A program made the position numbers and the translations under genes. Shown piece after piece: positions 45,678-55,805 of a stretch of DNA of 64,000 nucleotides. Every line of letters starts with the position of its first letter. Position 1 is the first letter of the stretch. The notes below the pieces were generated by a model, which saw only the letters and a program-made list of their open reading frames with translations, did not search any database and was not told where the DNA came from. The stretch covers positions 558,001-622,000 of the forward strand of contig JAGYKJ010000007.1 of NCBI GenBank assembly GCA_018401755.1, written 5' to 3'. The DNA comes from Litorivicinus sp. (GTDB taxonomy: Bacteria; Pseudomonadota; Gammaproteobacteria; Pseudomonadales; Litorivicinaceae).

Positions 45678-46979
45678 ATGCAGCTCAAACCGCCTTACAT
45701 CCTGCGGGGACACATCCTCTCGCCAATTGCTGATGCTGACCTTGGCTGGCGACTCTTGCATGAGCCTGAGGGTGCATTGGCAGTGGATCACAATGGCTTG
45801 ATTGTCTGGAGTGGCTCTGCGAAAGACTGCCCAATGACATTACTTGGTTGGCCCATCCAGGACACTTCGCATCTGATTTTTCCGGGGTTCATCGACAGTC
45901 ATATTCATTATCCGCAGTATCACGTGCGCGCAGCCTTTGGCGCAGATCTTCTCGATTGGCTTGAACGCTATACCTTTCCGGAAGAGGCCCGCTTCCACGC
46001 ATTGGATTACGCGCGGGGTGTCGCACATGAATTCACTGAGACCGTCCTTGCGCATGGTGTCACAACAGCGCTGACGTTTTCGACCAGTCACACGGAGGCC
46101 TTTCTCGCACTCACTGAGACAGCGCATCGCCGTGGACTGAGTGTGATCACAGGGATCACTGCGATGGACCGCAACGCGCCTGACACGGTCACCCGCGACC
46201 TGGGCTATTTTCGGGAAGCCAACGCGATGGCCTTTGCACACCTTCAACACTTTCCGCGCCTTGGCTATGCCATCACGCCACGGTTTGCATTGAGCTGTAC
46301 AGAGGATCTGCTCGATTCCTGCGGAACCTTTGTTGCCGCCCATCCAGATATCTGGGTGCAAAGTCATGTGAACGAGAATCCTGACGAAATCGCAATGACT
46401 CAGGCATTGTTCCCAAGTGCTGATAGCTATGTTGATGTGTATGCTCGGCACGGCTTACTGACGCCAAAAACAGTCTTGGCACACAGTCTTTTCAGCCAGG
46501 ATCATGAGCTCGAGCAAATGGCAATCGCCGGTACCAGCGTGGCGCATTGTCCGACCAGCAACACCTTTCTCGGATCAGGATTATTTCGGGCTGATCGTCA
46601 TCTCCATGCGGATATTGGCATCACCCTTGGCAGCGATATTGGTGGCGGCACCAGTTACTCGCCGTTCGCCACAATGGCTGAGGCCTATAAGGTCGGTCGA
46701 CTCAACGGACAATCCATTGCACCGGATCAATTACTGTATTGGCATACCTTGGGCAGCGCCCAGGCACTGAAGCTCGATCGCGTCGGCACTCTAACAGCTG
46801 GCTATTGGGCTGATTTTTGTCTCATTGATCCGACATGCTCGCCATTATCGGAGGTGCGATGGAATGACCGAAAGGATCTTTTGGATGGTCTGTTTGGATT
46901 GATGTTTACCTTACCGGAAAGTGGCGGCGGCGTGGTCGCCACCATGACCGCAGGACAGACACGATGGAGTCAGTTATGA
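45678..46979 (+). CDS. guaD: guanine deaminase
   Basis: Zinc amidohydrolase converting guanine to xanthine. The 433 residues show PGFIDSHIHYPQYHVRAAFG with two His ligands, TFSTSHTEAFLALTE, VQSHVNENPDEI, AHSLFSQDHELEQMA and CPTSNTFLGSGLFRADRHLH with TLGSDIGGGTSYSP near the end, all GuaD features. ATG 45678 follows a TTG in the same frame. It overlaps the next gene by ATGA. Its product feeds XdhAB. Confidence 0.93.
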   Translation: MQLKPPYILRGHILSPIADADLGWRLLHEPEGALAVDHNGLIVWSGSAKDCPMTLLGWPIQDTSHLIFPGFIDSHIHYPQYHVRAAFGADLLDWLERYTFPEEARFHALDYARGVAHEFTETVLAHGVTTALTFSTSHTEAFLALTETAHRRGLSVITGITAMDRNAPDTVTRDLGYFREANAMAFAHLQHFPRLGYAITPRFALSCTEDLLDSCGTFVAAHPDIWVQSHVNENPDEIAMTQALFPSADSYVDVYARHGLLTPKTVLAHSLFSQDHELEQMAIAGTSVAHCPTSNTFLGSGLFRADRHLHADIGITLGSDIGGGTSYSPFATMAEAYKVGRLNGQSIAPDQLLYWHTLGSAQALKLDRVGTLTAGYWADFCLIDPTCSPLSEVRWNDRKDLLDGLFGLMFTLPESGGGVVATMTAGQTRWSQL

Positions 46980-48319
46980 CGCGGCTTTGGATCGCAAATC
47001 CTCTCGCAGTTTTTGCGGAAAATGCCGAGGGCGGGATTGTCATTGAAGACGGCAGAATCAAATCGCTGGTGCAGCGAGGCGATAGACCACCGCACGATGA
47101 AATCTTCGATGCCAGTGCGCATGTCGTCATCCCAGGCTTAATCAATACCCATCATCACATGTACCAAACCTTGACCCGTGCCATGACAGGGGCCTACTCC
47201 CATGAGCTATTTGACTGGCTCAAAGCGCTCTATCCCGTTTGGGCAGGGCTGACTCCAGAGATGGTCTCTGCAGCATCAGAGCTCGCCATGGCGGAGCTTC
47301 TTTTATCAGGATGCACCACCACGACGGATCACCACTACGTATTCCCCAGCGGTCACGAAGACGCCATTGATCGGCAGGTAGAGGCCGCAACATGCCTTGG
47401 AATACGGGTCATTCTCACCCGTGGATGCATGAGTTTATCGGAGGACGACGGTGGACTGCCGCCCGCTTCAGTGTGCCAATCCGAGGAACATATTCTCAAT
47501 GATTGCGAACGGCTGATCAGTGCATACCATGATCCAAATCCCTTCGCCATGACGCAAATTGCTTTTGCACCCTGCTCGCCATTTTCCGTGACAACACAAT
47601 TAATGCGCGATGCCGTGACGCTGGCAAAACGACATCGAATTTTATTGCATACCCATTTGGCAGAAACAGAGGATGAAAATCAATTTTGCCTCGACACCTT
47701 TGGCGCAAGACCGCTTGCCTATGTCGGAGAATGTGGTTGGCTCGACGTGCCGGCATGGTATGCCCATGGTGTCCACTTTGCGGCCGACGAATGGCAACTG
47801 TTAGCGGCCGCCAAAGCAGGGGTCGCCAGCTGTTCCTGCTCAAACATGTATCTGGCCAGTGGGATTTGCCCTGTCTGTGAGATGGAAAATGCAGGTGTCG
47901 CCATTGGTCTTGGTGTTGATGGATCCGCGTCGAATGACGGCAGCAATATGATTCAAGAAGTGCGTCAAGCGATGTTGCTTCAGCGACTGCGCTATGGCGC
48001 AGCCCGGGTCAGTTGGGCGGATGCGTTACGCTGGGGGACCGCTGGATCAGCCGCTGTCTTACATCGCCCAGAACTTGGGCGTCTAGCGCCCAATCTAGCC
48101 GCTGACTTGGCACTATTTAAACTCGATGAATTGCAATTTTCGGGCGCACAAGACCCATTGGCTGCACTCATTATTTGCGGCGCACACCGCGCGGACCGAG
48201 TGATGGTCAACGGGCAATGGCGAGTCATTGATGGCGACTTGGTGCAATTTGATCTGGATAGAGCACGTCGGACACATCAACAGCTGGCCCGCACGCTTCA
48301 GACTGCGATTCATTCATAA
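46976..48319 (+). CDS. 8-oxoguanine deaminase-like amidohydrolase
   Basis: A 447-residue amidohydrolase of the TrzN/AtzB and 8-oxoguanine deaminase group. Metal ligands appear in GLINTHHHMYQTLTRAM, LLHTHLAETEDEN, WYAHGVHFAADEW and GLGVDGSASNDGSNM. Deaminating 8-oxoguanine would give urate. Next to guaD and xdh this is the favoured activity, but substrate was not shown here. ATG 46976 overlaps the guaD stop. Confidence 0.87.
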   Translation: MTRLWIANPLAVFAENAEGGIVIEDGRIKSLVQRGDRPPHDEIFDASAHVVIPGLINTHHHMYQTLTRAMTGAYSHELFDWLKALYPVWAGLTPEMVSAASELAMAELLLSGCTTTTDHHYVFPSGHEDAIDRQVEAATCLGIRVILTRGCMSLSEDDGGLPPASVCQSEEHILNDCERLISAYHDPNPFAMTQIAFAPCSPFSVTTQLMRDAVTLAKRHRILLHTHLAETEDENQFCLDTFGARPLAYVGECGWLDVPAWYAHGVHFAADEWQLLAAAKAGVASCSCSNMYLASGICPVCEMENAGVAIGLGVDGSASNDGSNMIQEVRQAMLLQRLRYGAARVSWADALRWGTAGSAAVLHRPELGRLAPNLAADLALFKLDELQFSGAQDPLAALIICGAHRADRVMVNGQWRVIDGDLVQFDLDRARRTHQQLARTLQTAIHS

Positions 48320-48323
48320 CGGT

Positions 48324-49190
48324 CTAACGCAGCAACAAAACGGGTGTTGTGGAAACACGCAGTAACTCAGAGGTATGACTCCCCAAGAGCCAATGCCGAA
48401 CTCGTGAATGGCCATAAGCACCCATCACAGTCAGGCCAATCGAGTGCGCGGATTGATAGGTACAAATCGCCGCTGCGATTTCCCCCACACTATTTGCTCC
48501 TCGCGCATTAAATCCAGCGTCTTGAAAGCGATTCACACAGGCATGCACAATGCGCTCGCGCTCCGAAGTGATCTCACCAATCATGACGACATGAATGGTC
48601 AGACCCGTCAATAATGGAGACTCCATCATGCGCTCGGCTGCCTGCTCGGCCGTCGGTGAGCCATCATAGGCCAGCATGACCTGATCGGGCGGACTGAACC
48701 CGTCACGAATAATCAGAAGTGGTTGCTTAAGCCCGCGCGCCACATGTTCGACGTGGACGCCAAGACGATCCTCACTGTCTCGATGCGCATCCCCTTGGCG
48801 CCCCATCACCACCAGTCGAGTCACATCGGACAATTCTGTCAACGCATCCAACAACGGACTGTGTCGCTGTAGTGTCGTTACCTGTCCTGCAAACGATGCC
48901 TCTGCATAGGCTTCCGCCTCCGACAAGACTGCTCGGCCGTGCGCAAGGGCCACACGACTGCGCGTTGCATCCGCGTCAGCGAGCGCTTGCAGTAACTCGG
49001 TCCTCGCGCCAAACCCCAACTGGCCCGTTAAATCGGCGGCACCATAGGGATCTCGCTCAATTGCGTTGAGGAGTAAAAGAGGCGTCTCGAGTCGCTGCGC
49101 ACACCAAGCGGCTGCATCACAGACCGCTCGAGAGACCTGAGACCCGTCTAAACAGGCAATGGTTTGTTGCGTCTGGTTGTCAATGACCAC
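48324..49190 (-). CDS. tandem universal stress protein
   Basis: A 288-residue protein with two UspA domains. The first begins [20 protein letters not shown] and includes [10 protein letters not shown]; the second begins [20 protein letters not shown] and ends [24 protein letters not shown], with the G-x2-G-x9-G-S ATP motif. The start is a GTG overlapping the SulP stop. Its stop is five bases from the convergent deaminase stop. Confidence 0.9.
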   Translation of the reverse strand: MVIDNQTQQTIACLDGSQVSRAVCDAAAWCAQRLETPLLLLNAIERDPYGAADLTGQLGFGARTELLQALADADATRSRVALAHGRAVLSEAEAYAEASFAGQVTTLQRHSPLLDALTELSDVTRLVVMGRQGDAHRDSEDRLGVHVEHVARGLKQPLLIIRDGFSPPDQVMLAYDGSPTAEQAAERMMESPLLTGLTIHVVMIGEITSERERIVHACVNRFQDAGFNARGANSVGEIAAAICTYQSAHSIGLTVMGAYGHSRVRHWLLGSHTSELLRVSTTPVLLLR

Positions 49191-50673
49191 CTAAGATTGC
49201 CTCCACGTCAGATTTGTCATGCACAGCATAGCGATCCACCATAGTACGACTGGCGGCATTCAGCCCGACCAAGTCAACGACCGCTCCATCACGTCGAAAC
49301 TTGAGCACAACTTTATCCAGGGCCGCAATTGCGGTGACATCCCAAAAATGGGCCTGTGTCAGGTCAATGACAACCCGATCAATCGCCTCACGGAAGTCAA
49401 AAGACGCGACAAACCGCTCTGCGGAGACAAAAAATACCTGGCCAACCACCTGATAGGTTCGCTCCACAGTCCCATCATGCTCGATCCGACTCGAACTGAG
49501 CAGTAAAAAGCGGCCCACTTTGGATGCGAAATTCAGGGACGCGAGGAGTACCCCGATAAAGACCCCAATCGCCAAGTTATGGGTTGTCACAACCACCACA
49601 ACAGTGACAAAGGTCACCATCGATGACGACTTTGGATATTGACGAATCTGGGTAATGGATTCCCAGGCAAAGGTGCCAATCGAGACCATAATCATAATGG
49701 CGACAAGGGCTGCCATTGGCACCAGGCCGATCCATGCATCAAGAAAGACCACCATCACAATCAAAATGACCCCTGCCATGAGGGTAGACAACCGCCCTCT
49801 TCCACCGGACTTCACGTTAATCACAGATTGGCCAATCATGGCGCATCCTGCCATGCCGCCAAAGAATCCCGAGACGATGTTTGCAACACCTTGCCCTTTA
49901 CACTCGCGATTTTTGTCACTGTCGGTGTCAGTGAGCTCGTCCACAATAGTCGCCGTCATGAGACTCTCCAATAAGCCAACAATGGCCAATGAGACTGCAT
50001 AGGGCGCGATGATATAGAGCGTCTCCAGAGTCAATGGGACCTCAGGCCATAAAAATAGTGGCAGCGAGTCAGGTAACTGGCCCAAATCTGCGACCGTTCT
50101 TACATCCATCGGGACCCACAGCGAGAATAGCGTCAAGAGCACAATGCAGACCAACGGTGACGGCAGCACAGTGCCGATCCGAGGAATCCGTGGAAACCCA
50201 TAAATAATAACCAAGCCCGCTGCAGTGAGCGCATACACCGGCCAACTGACATCGGTCAACTCGGGCAGTTGGGCCATAAAAATGAGAATCGCTAAGGCAT
50301 TCACAAACCCAGTCACCACGGAGCGTGACACAAATCGCATCAGTGCACCCAAACGGCAATACCCGAAAATGATTTGCAACACGCCAGTCAGTACACTGGC
50401 TGCTAAGAGGTACTGAAGCCCATGCTCCTTCACCAGAGTCACCATCAGCAGCGCCATCGCGCCAGTGGCTGCCGAGATCATGCCAGGCCGTCCACCGGTG
50501 AAGGCGATGACCACCGCAATACAGAAGGAAGCATAGAGGCCCACTTTCGGGTCAACACCGGCAATGATGGAAAATGCAATCGCCTCTGGAATCAGCGCCA
50601 GCGCCACCACGGCCCCCGCTAACACGTCGCCTTTGACGGAACCCAGCCAGTCCTGGCGAGTCGAATACAACAC
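49180..50673 (-). CDS. SulP-family anion transporter with STAS domain
   Basis: A 497-residue carrier with about 12 helices ([40 protein letters not shown]) and a C-terminal STAS domain ([20 protein letters not shown]). The substrate may be sulfate or bicarbonate. The start is GTG 50673. Coupled to the USP gene by an 11-base overlap, a pairing that suggests regulation of transport by the USP. Confidence 0.92.
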   Translation of the reverse strand: MLYSTRQDWLGSVKGDVLAGAVVALALIPEAIAFSIIAGVDPKVGLYASFCIAVVIAFTGGRPGMISAATGAMALLMVTLVKEHGLQYLLAASVLTGVLQIIFGYCRLGALMRFVSRSVVTGFVNALAILIFMAQLPELTDVSWPVYALTAAGLVIIYGFPRIPRIGTVLPSPLVCIVLLTLFSLWVPMDVRTVADLGQLPDSLPLFLWPEVPLTLETLYIIAPYAVSLAIVGLLESLMTATIVDELTDTDSDKNRECKGQGVANIVSGFFGGMAGCAMIGQSVINVKSGGRGRLSTLMAGVILIVMVVFLDAWIGLVPMAALVAIMIMVSIGTFAWESITQIRQYPKSSSMVTFVTVVVVVTTHNLAIGVFIGVLLASLNFASKVGRFLLLSSSRIEHDGTVERTYQVVGQVFFVSAERFVASFDFREAIDRVVIDLTQAHFWDVTAIAALDKVVLKFRRDGAVVDLVGLNAASRTMVDRYAVHDKSDVEAILGGH

Positions 50674-50894
50674 GGTTAAAACTCTCTATTTTCGAGCGAA
50701 ATGCGCTCGTCGCAAAGGGCCGCGAGCCTAGCAGAATGCCTGAGCCCTGTCTTGTTCACAGGTCAGCGGTACCGAACCTGACGCCTGGCTTTCCGCCGAA
50801 TCGAAATCAGATGTCTGTTCACATCATCTCGATCGGCAGATGCGGATCTTCGCCCGCGCATCGATTATGCTAAGCCAGGTAATGAGGACTATGT
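50674..50894. other. divergent intergenic region
   Basis: Some 221 bases between the SulP and QuiC-like genes. It must carry promoters for both directions, but I see no convincing boxes or operators; TATGCT at 50866-50871 is a weak plus-strand -10 candidate. Confidence 0.35.
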
Positions 50895-52784
50895 ATGACA
50901 CCATCGATCGCAACCGTCTCAATCAGCGGCACGTTGCCAGAGAAACTCGAGGCAATTGCACAGGCGGGCTATCAGGCCGTTGAGCTGTTTGAAAATGACC
51001 TACTCAGCTTTTCCGGGACGGTGCGCGAGGCAGGCGCACTGGCAAGCTCACTCGGGCTGACGATTGTCACGTTACAGCCATTTCGAGACTTTGAAGGGCT
51101 CGAAGGACTCCAGCGGCAACGCGTGATGGATTATGCAGAGCGAAAATTCGACTTGATGGAAGAACTCAACACGTCACTCCTGATGGTCTGCAGTAGCATC
51201 CATCCCGACGCACAGCCAGGCCTCTCACGGACCGTCAATGACTTTGTTGAACTGGCAGAGCGTGCCCGCAAGCGAGGCCTCAAAGTTGCCTATGAAGCGC
51301 TTGCGTGGGGCCGTCATGTCAATGATTATCGCGATGCTTGGGAGATCGTACGCACCGCCAATCAACCCAATCTCGGACTCGTTCTCGACACCTTTCATAT
51401 TTTTTCACGGGGCTCTGATTTAGAGGTGATTCCGTATATCCCCGGTGATCAGATTTTTCTTGTACAGACAGCAGATGCACCACACCTCTCCATGGACCAC
51501 TTGTCTTGGAGTCGCCATTACCGATGCTTCCCTGGCCAAGGACAGATGGATATTGCGCGCTTTATGGCGGCGGTTGAAGCGACCGGATACGCAGGCTACA
51601 TCTCCCATGAGATTTTCAATGATACCTTCCGTATGGCGAATCCACGACAAATTGCTCAAGATGGCTATCGCTCAAGCCTCTACCTTGCATCGATGCATCA
51701 ACAGAGCTCTGTGCCGTTAAAACAGGCCATTGAGTCCATTGCATTCATTGAGTTATCCGCGCCGGCCGAGCACTACGCATCGACCAAACAAACCCTGGCT
51801 GCTCTTGGCTTTGCACAGATTGGACACCATCCCAACAAACCCGTTGAGCGATGGGCGCAAGGTGGCATCAATATTTTGGTGAATCGTGATCCGAGCTTCG
51901 CCAAACAATGGCTCGGCCATGATGGTCTATCAGTCTCCGCACTTGGCGTTCTGGTGCACGATGCCAACGCCGCAGAGCGTCGTGCCAGTGCGCTTGGATT
52001 TAAGGTCATTCGCCCCGAGGCCTGTGATGCCAGTCATCAAATGACGGCAATGCAGGGTGTGGACGGCACCTTAACCTACCTTCTCGACATCCCCGGCATC
52101 GAGGCCCTGTGGTCAACCGAGTTCCCCAACAGCACAGTGCCCATCGCTGACGGAACTCTCGAGACCGTGGATCACATCAGCGTCTCCATTCCCTATGAAG
52201 ACTATCTATCAGTGGTTTTGCAATATCGCGCTGTGTTCGACCTTGACCTGTCACCGGCATTTGATATCACAGATCCACGGGGGCTCATTCAAAGTCAGGT
52301 ACTGAGCGGCCCCACACCAGGGTTTCGATTCGCGATCAACGGCAGCCACTCACCACAAACCACAACGAATCAAGTGATCCGGCGGCGAGGTGGGTCTGGT
52401 GTGCAACATATTGCATTCCATAGTCGCTCGATTGCACACACCGCCGAGCGCGTCGCAGCAGCAGGCGCGGAAGTCCTCGCGATTCCTCAAAACTACTATC
52501 GCGACCTTGCTGGAAAGTTTGGTTTGGCACCTGCAGTGATTGCCGATATGGAACGCCTCCAGATCCTCTTTGACGCGGATTCGTCGGGACAATTTCAGCA
52601 GTTTTACGTCGTTCCTGAGGGCGGTCACTTTTTATTTGAAGTGGTACAACGTGACGGCTATCTCGGTCTTGGTGCGGCAAACGCCTACATTCGTGCCAGT
52701 GCGCAGCAACAGCGCCAACACCACGCAGCGTCAGACATCGTTGAGGATCCGCCGAATCCGATCGAGCACTTGAAATGTCTGTAA
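50895..52784 (+). CDS. quiC: 3-dehydroshikimate dehydratase-like fusion (TIM barrel plus VOC/HPPD-like domain)
   Basis: A 629-residue two-domain protein. Residues 1-270 form a sugar isomerase-type TIM barrel (AIAQAGYQAVELFENDLLSF, KVAYEALAWGRHVNDY, LGLVLDTFHIFSRG, GYISHEIFNDTF with metal Glu and Asp residues). The second part is a vicinal-oxygen-chelate region like 4-hydroxyphenylpyruvate dioxygenase (VDHISVSIPYEDY, GVQHIAFHSRSI, PEGGHFLFEVVQRDGYLGLG). This layout matches QuiC of Pseudomonas, which makes protocatechuate from 3-dehydroshikimate. The gene ends over a decayed reductase. Confidence 0.88.
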   Translation: MTPSIATVSISGTLPEKLEAIAQAGYQAVELFENDLLSFSGTVREAGALASSLGLTIVTLQPFRDFEGLEGLQRQRVMDYAERKFDLMEELNTSLLMVCSSIHPDAQPGLSRTVNDFVELAERARKRGLKVAYEALAWGRHVNDYRDAWEIVRTANQPNLGLVLDTFHIFSRGSDLEVIPYIPGDQIFLVQTADAPHLSMDHLSWSRHYRCFPGQGQMDIARFMAAVEATGYAGYISHEIFNDTFRMANPRQIAQDGYRSSLYLASMHQQSSVPLKQAIESIAFIELSAPAEHYASTKQTLAALGFAQIGHHPNKPVERWAQGGINILVNRDPSFAKQWLGHDGLSVSALGVLVHDANAAERRASALGFKVIRPEACDASHQMTAMQGVDGTLTYLLDIPGIEALWSTEFPNSTVPIADGTLETVDHISVSIPYEDYLSVVLQYRAVFDLDLSPAFDITDPRGLIQSQVLSGPTPGFRFAINGSHSPQTTTNQVIRRRGGSGVQHIAFHSRSIAHTAERVAAAGAEVLAIPQNYYRDLAGKFGLAPAVIADMERLQILFDADSSGQFQQFYVVPEGGHFLFEVVQRDGYLGLGAANAYIRASAQQQRQHHAASDIVEDPPNPIEHLKCL

Positions 52785-53178
52785 CGCATCACTGACGGTG
52801 CAGGATAAGGACTGATTTGGATCAACAAGCATCTCAGTCCAGGCATCCAGTAAGGCGTCTGCCTCAGCGCCAACCGGGGCCTCTACTGGTTTAGGATCCC
52901 GTTGAATGCGTTGAAACCAATCCGGACCGCTTGGTCCATAATGCCAAAGTACGGCATTGGGCATGGTCACTGAACCATGGGTACCGGCGATCCAATAACA
53001 GGACTGATCGGTATGGGAATAGTTTGGGTCATCCCCCGAGGCAAGATGCCTTCACTGTCTGGACAGGCCTCACAATCGATCCCTCCATCGCAAGGCGTGC
53101 TTTCCAAACACAATACTCGCTTCACTCTGCGTTTATTGCGTGATCAAGATGATGTTGTGATGCCGGGGATCCCAACAT
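52731..53178 (-). pseudogene. Gfo/Idh/MocA-family oxidoreductase remnant
   Basis: The minus strand encodes the C-terminal part of a Gfo/Idh/MocA dehydrogenase: RPVQTVKASCLG, then, after a frame break in the G5 run near 53036-53040, DDPNYSHTDQSCYWIAGT, GSVTMPNAVLWHYGPSGPDW and VEAPVGAEADALLDAW. Further upstream EYCVWKARLAMEGSIV follows an in-frame TGA. The NAD-binding N-terminal half is missing. It overlaps the end of the QuiC-like gene by 54 bases. A gene fragment in decay is the best reading. Confidence 0.7.
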
Positions 53179-53188
53179 GCATGGATCG

Positions 53189-53458
53189 TCAGTCGCACGA
53201 GGAGACGCCACGCGCTCGAAGCGCTTGATCAAATACACGCCGATCCTGGCGACGTTGCATTTCGGCGAACTCAGACACACCCAGGGTGATCACGCCAATG
53301 GCGATACGCCCCACTGTGTTGGGTGGTTGAAAATCTTCTTGGCCCTGGCAAAGCTGTATATCACTCATCTCGGTCACCGCTGTCTCAGACACAGTCGTAC
53401 ACCCAGCGACTAACGACATACCAAGGATTCCGAATACTACAAACACATTACGCTTCAT
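53189..53458 (-). CDS. small lipoprotein, unknown
   Basis: An 89-residue protein, MKRNVFVVFGILGMSLVAGC, with a perfect lipobox LVAGC (Cys20). The mature part contains ITLGVSEFAEMQRRQDRRVF and two further cysteines. No family is recognised. It has its own likely promoter at 53491-53520 (minus strand). Confidence 0.72.
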   Translation of the reverse strand: MKRNVFVVFGILGMSLVAGCTTVSETAVTEMSDIQLCQGQEDFQPPNTVGRIAIGVITLGVSEFAEMQRRQDRRVFDQALRARGVSSCD

Positions 53459-53490
53459 TTTCTACCTGCTATGGTCTCAACATGACCCCG

Positions 53491-53520
53491 ACTATATACA
53501 ACCCCAGACCAAGACGTCAT
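53491..53520 (-). promoter_or_regulatory. possible promoter of the small lipoprotein gene
   Basis: Minus-strand ATGACG (53515-53520), 18 bases, then TATAGT (53491-53496), ending 33 bases before the lipoprotein ATG. The -10 box matches five of six consensus bases, the -35 box four of six. The rest of 53459-53693 holds no gene; it contains the short inverted repeat GACCGTC-GGTG-GACGGTC. Confidence 0.5.
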
Positions 53521-53699
53521 TCAGAACCCTTCTGAAGGAGCGCGTCGTCGCTGATCCAGCGCAGTAGATACGCGTTACGCGTTGCCGCTAATTTACACAT
53601 ATTTCAGCGAGACACTGACCGTCGGTGGACGGTCACCTTCAAGGCTCGCAGTCTGTCGCAGCAAGTACCGAATCCGCGTCAACAGGGGACAAGAATAAA

Positions 53700-53725
53700 A
53701 AAACCAACCGAGAGTGGTTGGTTTT
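53700..53725 (-). terminator. rho-independent terminator after tRNA-Ala
   Basis: Arms AAAACCAACC / GGTTGGTTTT, ten pairs, with loop ACTCTC on the minus strand, followed by TTTATTC. It begins nine bases after the tRNA-Ala 3' end. Confidence 0.88.
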
Positions 53726-53733
53726 CTAGAAAG

Positions 53734-53809
<76 letters not shown>

Positions 53810-53827
53810 GTATAAACGAGGACGCGA

Positions 53828-53856
53828 ATCCTAGAGTTGAACGTTCCCAGTGTCAA
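53828..53856 (-). promoter_or_regulatory. sigma-70 promoter of tRNA-Ala
   Basis: Minus-strand TTGACA (53851-53856), exactly 17 bases, then TAGGAT (53828-53833), followed by TCGCGTCC. The -35 box begins three bases after the gltX stop, so the tRNA can be transcribed independently of gltX. Confidence 0.78.
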
Positions 53857-53858
53857 TC

Positions 53859-55349
53859 CTACTGAGCGCTACAGGCCGCTTGGTATGATTTCTCGAGACG
53901 CTTCTGCGCCTTTTTTGACACACCACCCAAGCGCTCCAAGGCCAGACGCAGACGTGCCCTGGTGCGATCGGGCCCAAGTAGTACGGCCAAATCGAAAGCA
54001 CTGATTGCTTGTGTCGAACCGCTCAGTGCGATGAACATGACCGGCATCCACTCCTTCATTTTCAATTGCAGCTGTTGACACACAAACTGCACTGCATCCA
54101 TCACAGACTCTCGACTCCACTGGCGCTCGGAATCCAAGCGCCAAACTAGATATTGGAGACCCTCTACAACCACGTCAGGCTCAAGACCATGACTATGCAG
54201 TGCAATCGCGTCATAGTCCGGCTCCCCGACCCATAGAGGCCTGAGCCACTGCTCGGCGTCCCCAAACGTTGCAATTCGGGTTTTCAAATGTGGCCATGCC
54301 GACTCAAAAAATGATTGCCCAAACCCCCAGGCCATCAAACGCCGCAACGCCTCTTGCTCAGAAAGACCATGCCGCAACCATTCTCCATTGAGCCAATTCA
54401 GCTTCTCGATATCGAAAATCGGCCCACCGAGTGACACACGGTCAATTTCGAACGACGCAATCATCTCATCCAGTGTGAACCGCTCCTGTTCATCAGGCAT
54501 CGACCACCCCATACGACCAAGATAGTTGAGCATTGCCTCTGGGAGATAGCCTTGATCTCGATAAAACAGGACAGACGTCGGATTTTTCCGTTTACTGAGC
54601 TTCGATTGATCCGGATTCCGCAACAACGGCAGGTGGCATAACTCAGGCATGTCCCACCCAAAGTAGCGATATAGCAACTGATGCTTCGGTGCTGAGGGAA
54701 TCCACTCCTCGCCCCGGATCACATGCGTGATCGCCATCAAGTGATCGTCCACCACATTGGCAAGATGATAGGTCGGCATGCCATCAGACTTCATCAAAAC
54801 CTGCATATCCACCTGGGACCAGGGGATTCGAATCTCACCGCGTAATCGATCCACAATCACCGACTCACCGTCAGCGGGGACCATTAAACGAATCACCGAC
54901 CGGTCACCTGCCGCGGATCGCTGCGCCACCTCTTGTGGATCTAAATGCTGGCAACGCCCATCGTATTTCGGACTCAATCCTGCTGCGGCCTGCTCCGCAC
55001 GCATGCCATCCAAAATGTCTGGGGTACAAAAACAATGAAATGCATGGCCTGCGTCAACCAACTGGTTGGCGTGGTCAGCATAGATCGATCCACGTTCACT
55101 CTGGCGATACGGACCGAAGGGGCCACCCACATCAGGACCTTCATCCCAACTCAATCCAAGCCAGCGCAACGCATCCAAAATCGAATCTTCGGATTGGGAG
55201 GTGGATCGCTCACGATCCGTATCCTCAATCCGCAAGATAAACTGCCCCTGATGTGCCTTCGCAAAGGCAAGATTAAATAGAGCGATGTACGCAGTCCCGA
55301 CGTGGGGGTCACCGGTCGGTGAAGGGGCAATACGTGTACGAACAGTCAT
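53859..55349 (-). CDS. gltX: glutamate-tRNA ligase
   Basis: Class I aminoacyl-tRNA synthetase charging tRNA-Glu. The 496 residues are slightly longer than E. coli GltX (471). The HIGH-type motif is [16 protein letters not shown], the KMSKS motif is SKLSKRKNP, and [10 protein letters not shown] and GDRSVIRL lie between. The zinc-site cysteines after CFCTP are reduced, as in many GltX1-type enzymes. TAG stop. A single copy; its substrate tRNA-Glu is also in this window. Confidence 0.96.
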   Translation of the reverse strand: MTVRTRIAPSPTGDPHVGTAYIALFNLAFAKAHQGQFILRIEDTDRERSTSQSEDSILDALRWLGLSWDEGPDVGGPFGPYRQSERGSIYADHANQLVDAGHAFHCFCTPDILDGMRAEQAAAGLSPKYDGRCQHLDPQEVAQRSAAGDRSVIRLMVPADGESVIVDRLRGEIRIPWSQVDMQVLMKSDGMPTYHLANVVDDHLMAITHVIRGEEWIPSAPKHQLLYRYFGWDMPELCHLPLLRNPDQSKLSKRKNPTSVLFYRDQGYLPEAMLNYLGRMGWSMPDEQERFTLDEMIASFEIDRVSLGGPIFDIEKLNWLNGEWLRHGLSEQEALRRLMAWGFGQSFFESAWPHLKTRIATFGDAEQWLRPLWVGEPDYDAIALHSHGLEPDVVVEGLQYLVWRLDSERQWSRESVMDAVQFVCQQLQLKMKEWMPVMFIALSGSTQAISAFDLAVLLGPDRTRARLRLALERLGGVSKKAQKRLEKSYQAACSAQ

Positions 55350-55399
55350 GCGAGTTCTCCATAAGCGGGCGAGTATACCCGCTCATGAAGTTGCACACA

Positions 55400-55720
55400 T
55401 TAAATGGTGATTTGCTCGAGTTGACCGCCATGGGCGAGGAAAGATTCAACCCACTTTGGCTTCCGTCCACGACCAGTCCAGGTATTTTCAGCATTATTTG
55501 GATCCCGGTATTTCGGGGCAACCGAACCGCGCTTCGTCGCGACTTTTCCAGACGCTGAAATCTGCTTGAGTTCATCGACAGATAATCCATATTCAGCCGC
55601 AATTGACTTAATTTTTTCCAACCCTTCTTTACGTACTTGTACGCGACGGGCTTCGATTTCCTGGTCCACTCGCGCACGAAGGACTTGAAGCTCGCTTAAA
55701 CTCATGTGATCTAATTGCAT
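55400..55720 (-). CDS. H-NS family nucleoid protein
   Basis: A 106-residue protein. The N-terminal half is a coiled coil (LSELQVLRARVDQEIEARRV) for dimerisation, the C-terminal domain has YRDPNNAENTWTGRGRKPKW, the H-NS DNA-binding loop T-W-T-G-R-G-R-x-P. It should silence AT-rich or foreign DNA. The flanking 55735-55805 is AT-rich, which may reflect autoregulation. Confidence 0.93.
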   Translation of the reverse strand: MQLDHMSLSELQVLRARVDQEIEARRVQVRKEGLEKIKSIAAEYGLSVDELKQISASGKVATKRGSVAPKYRDPNNAENTWTGRGRKPKWVESFLAHGGQLEQITI

Positions 55721-55805
55721 TGAGAACTCCTATAATTGCTCAGCTCGAGGATAATAATTACGATTTAAAAAAAATCAATACACATAGAGTTTATTTATTT
55801 AAATA

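Noticed and set aside
53100-53125. The in-frame TGA in the Gfo/Idh remnant as a selenocysteine codon
   Set aside because: No SECIS-like hairpin is apparent and the gene is also frame-shifted and truncated.
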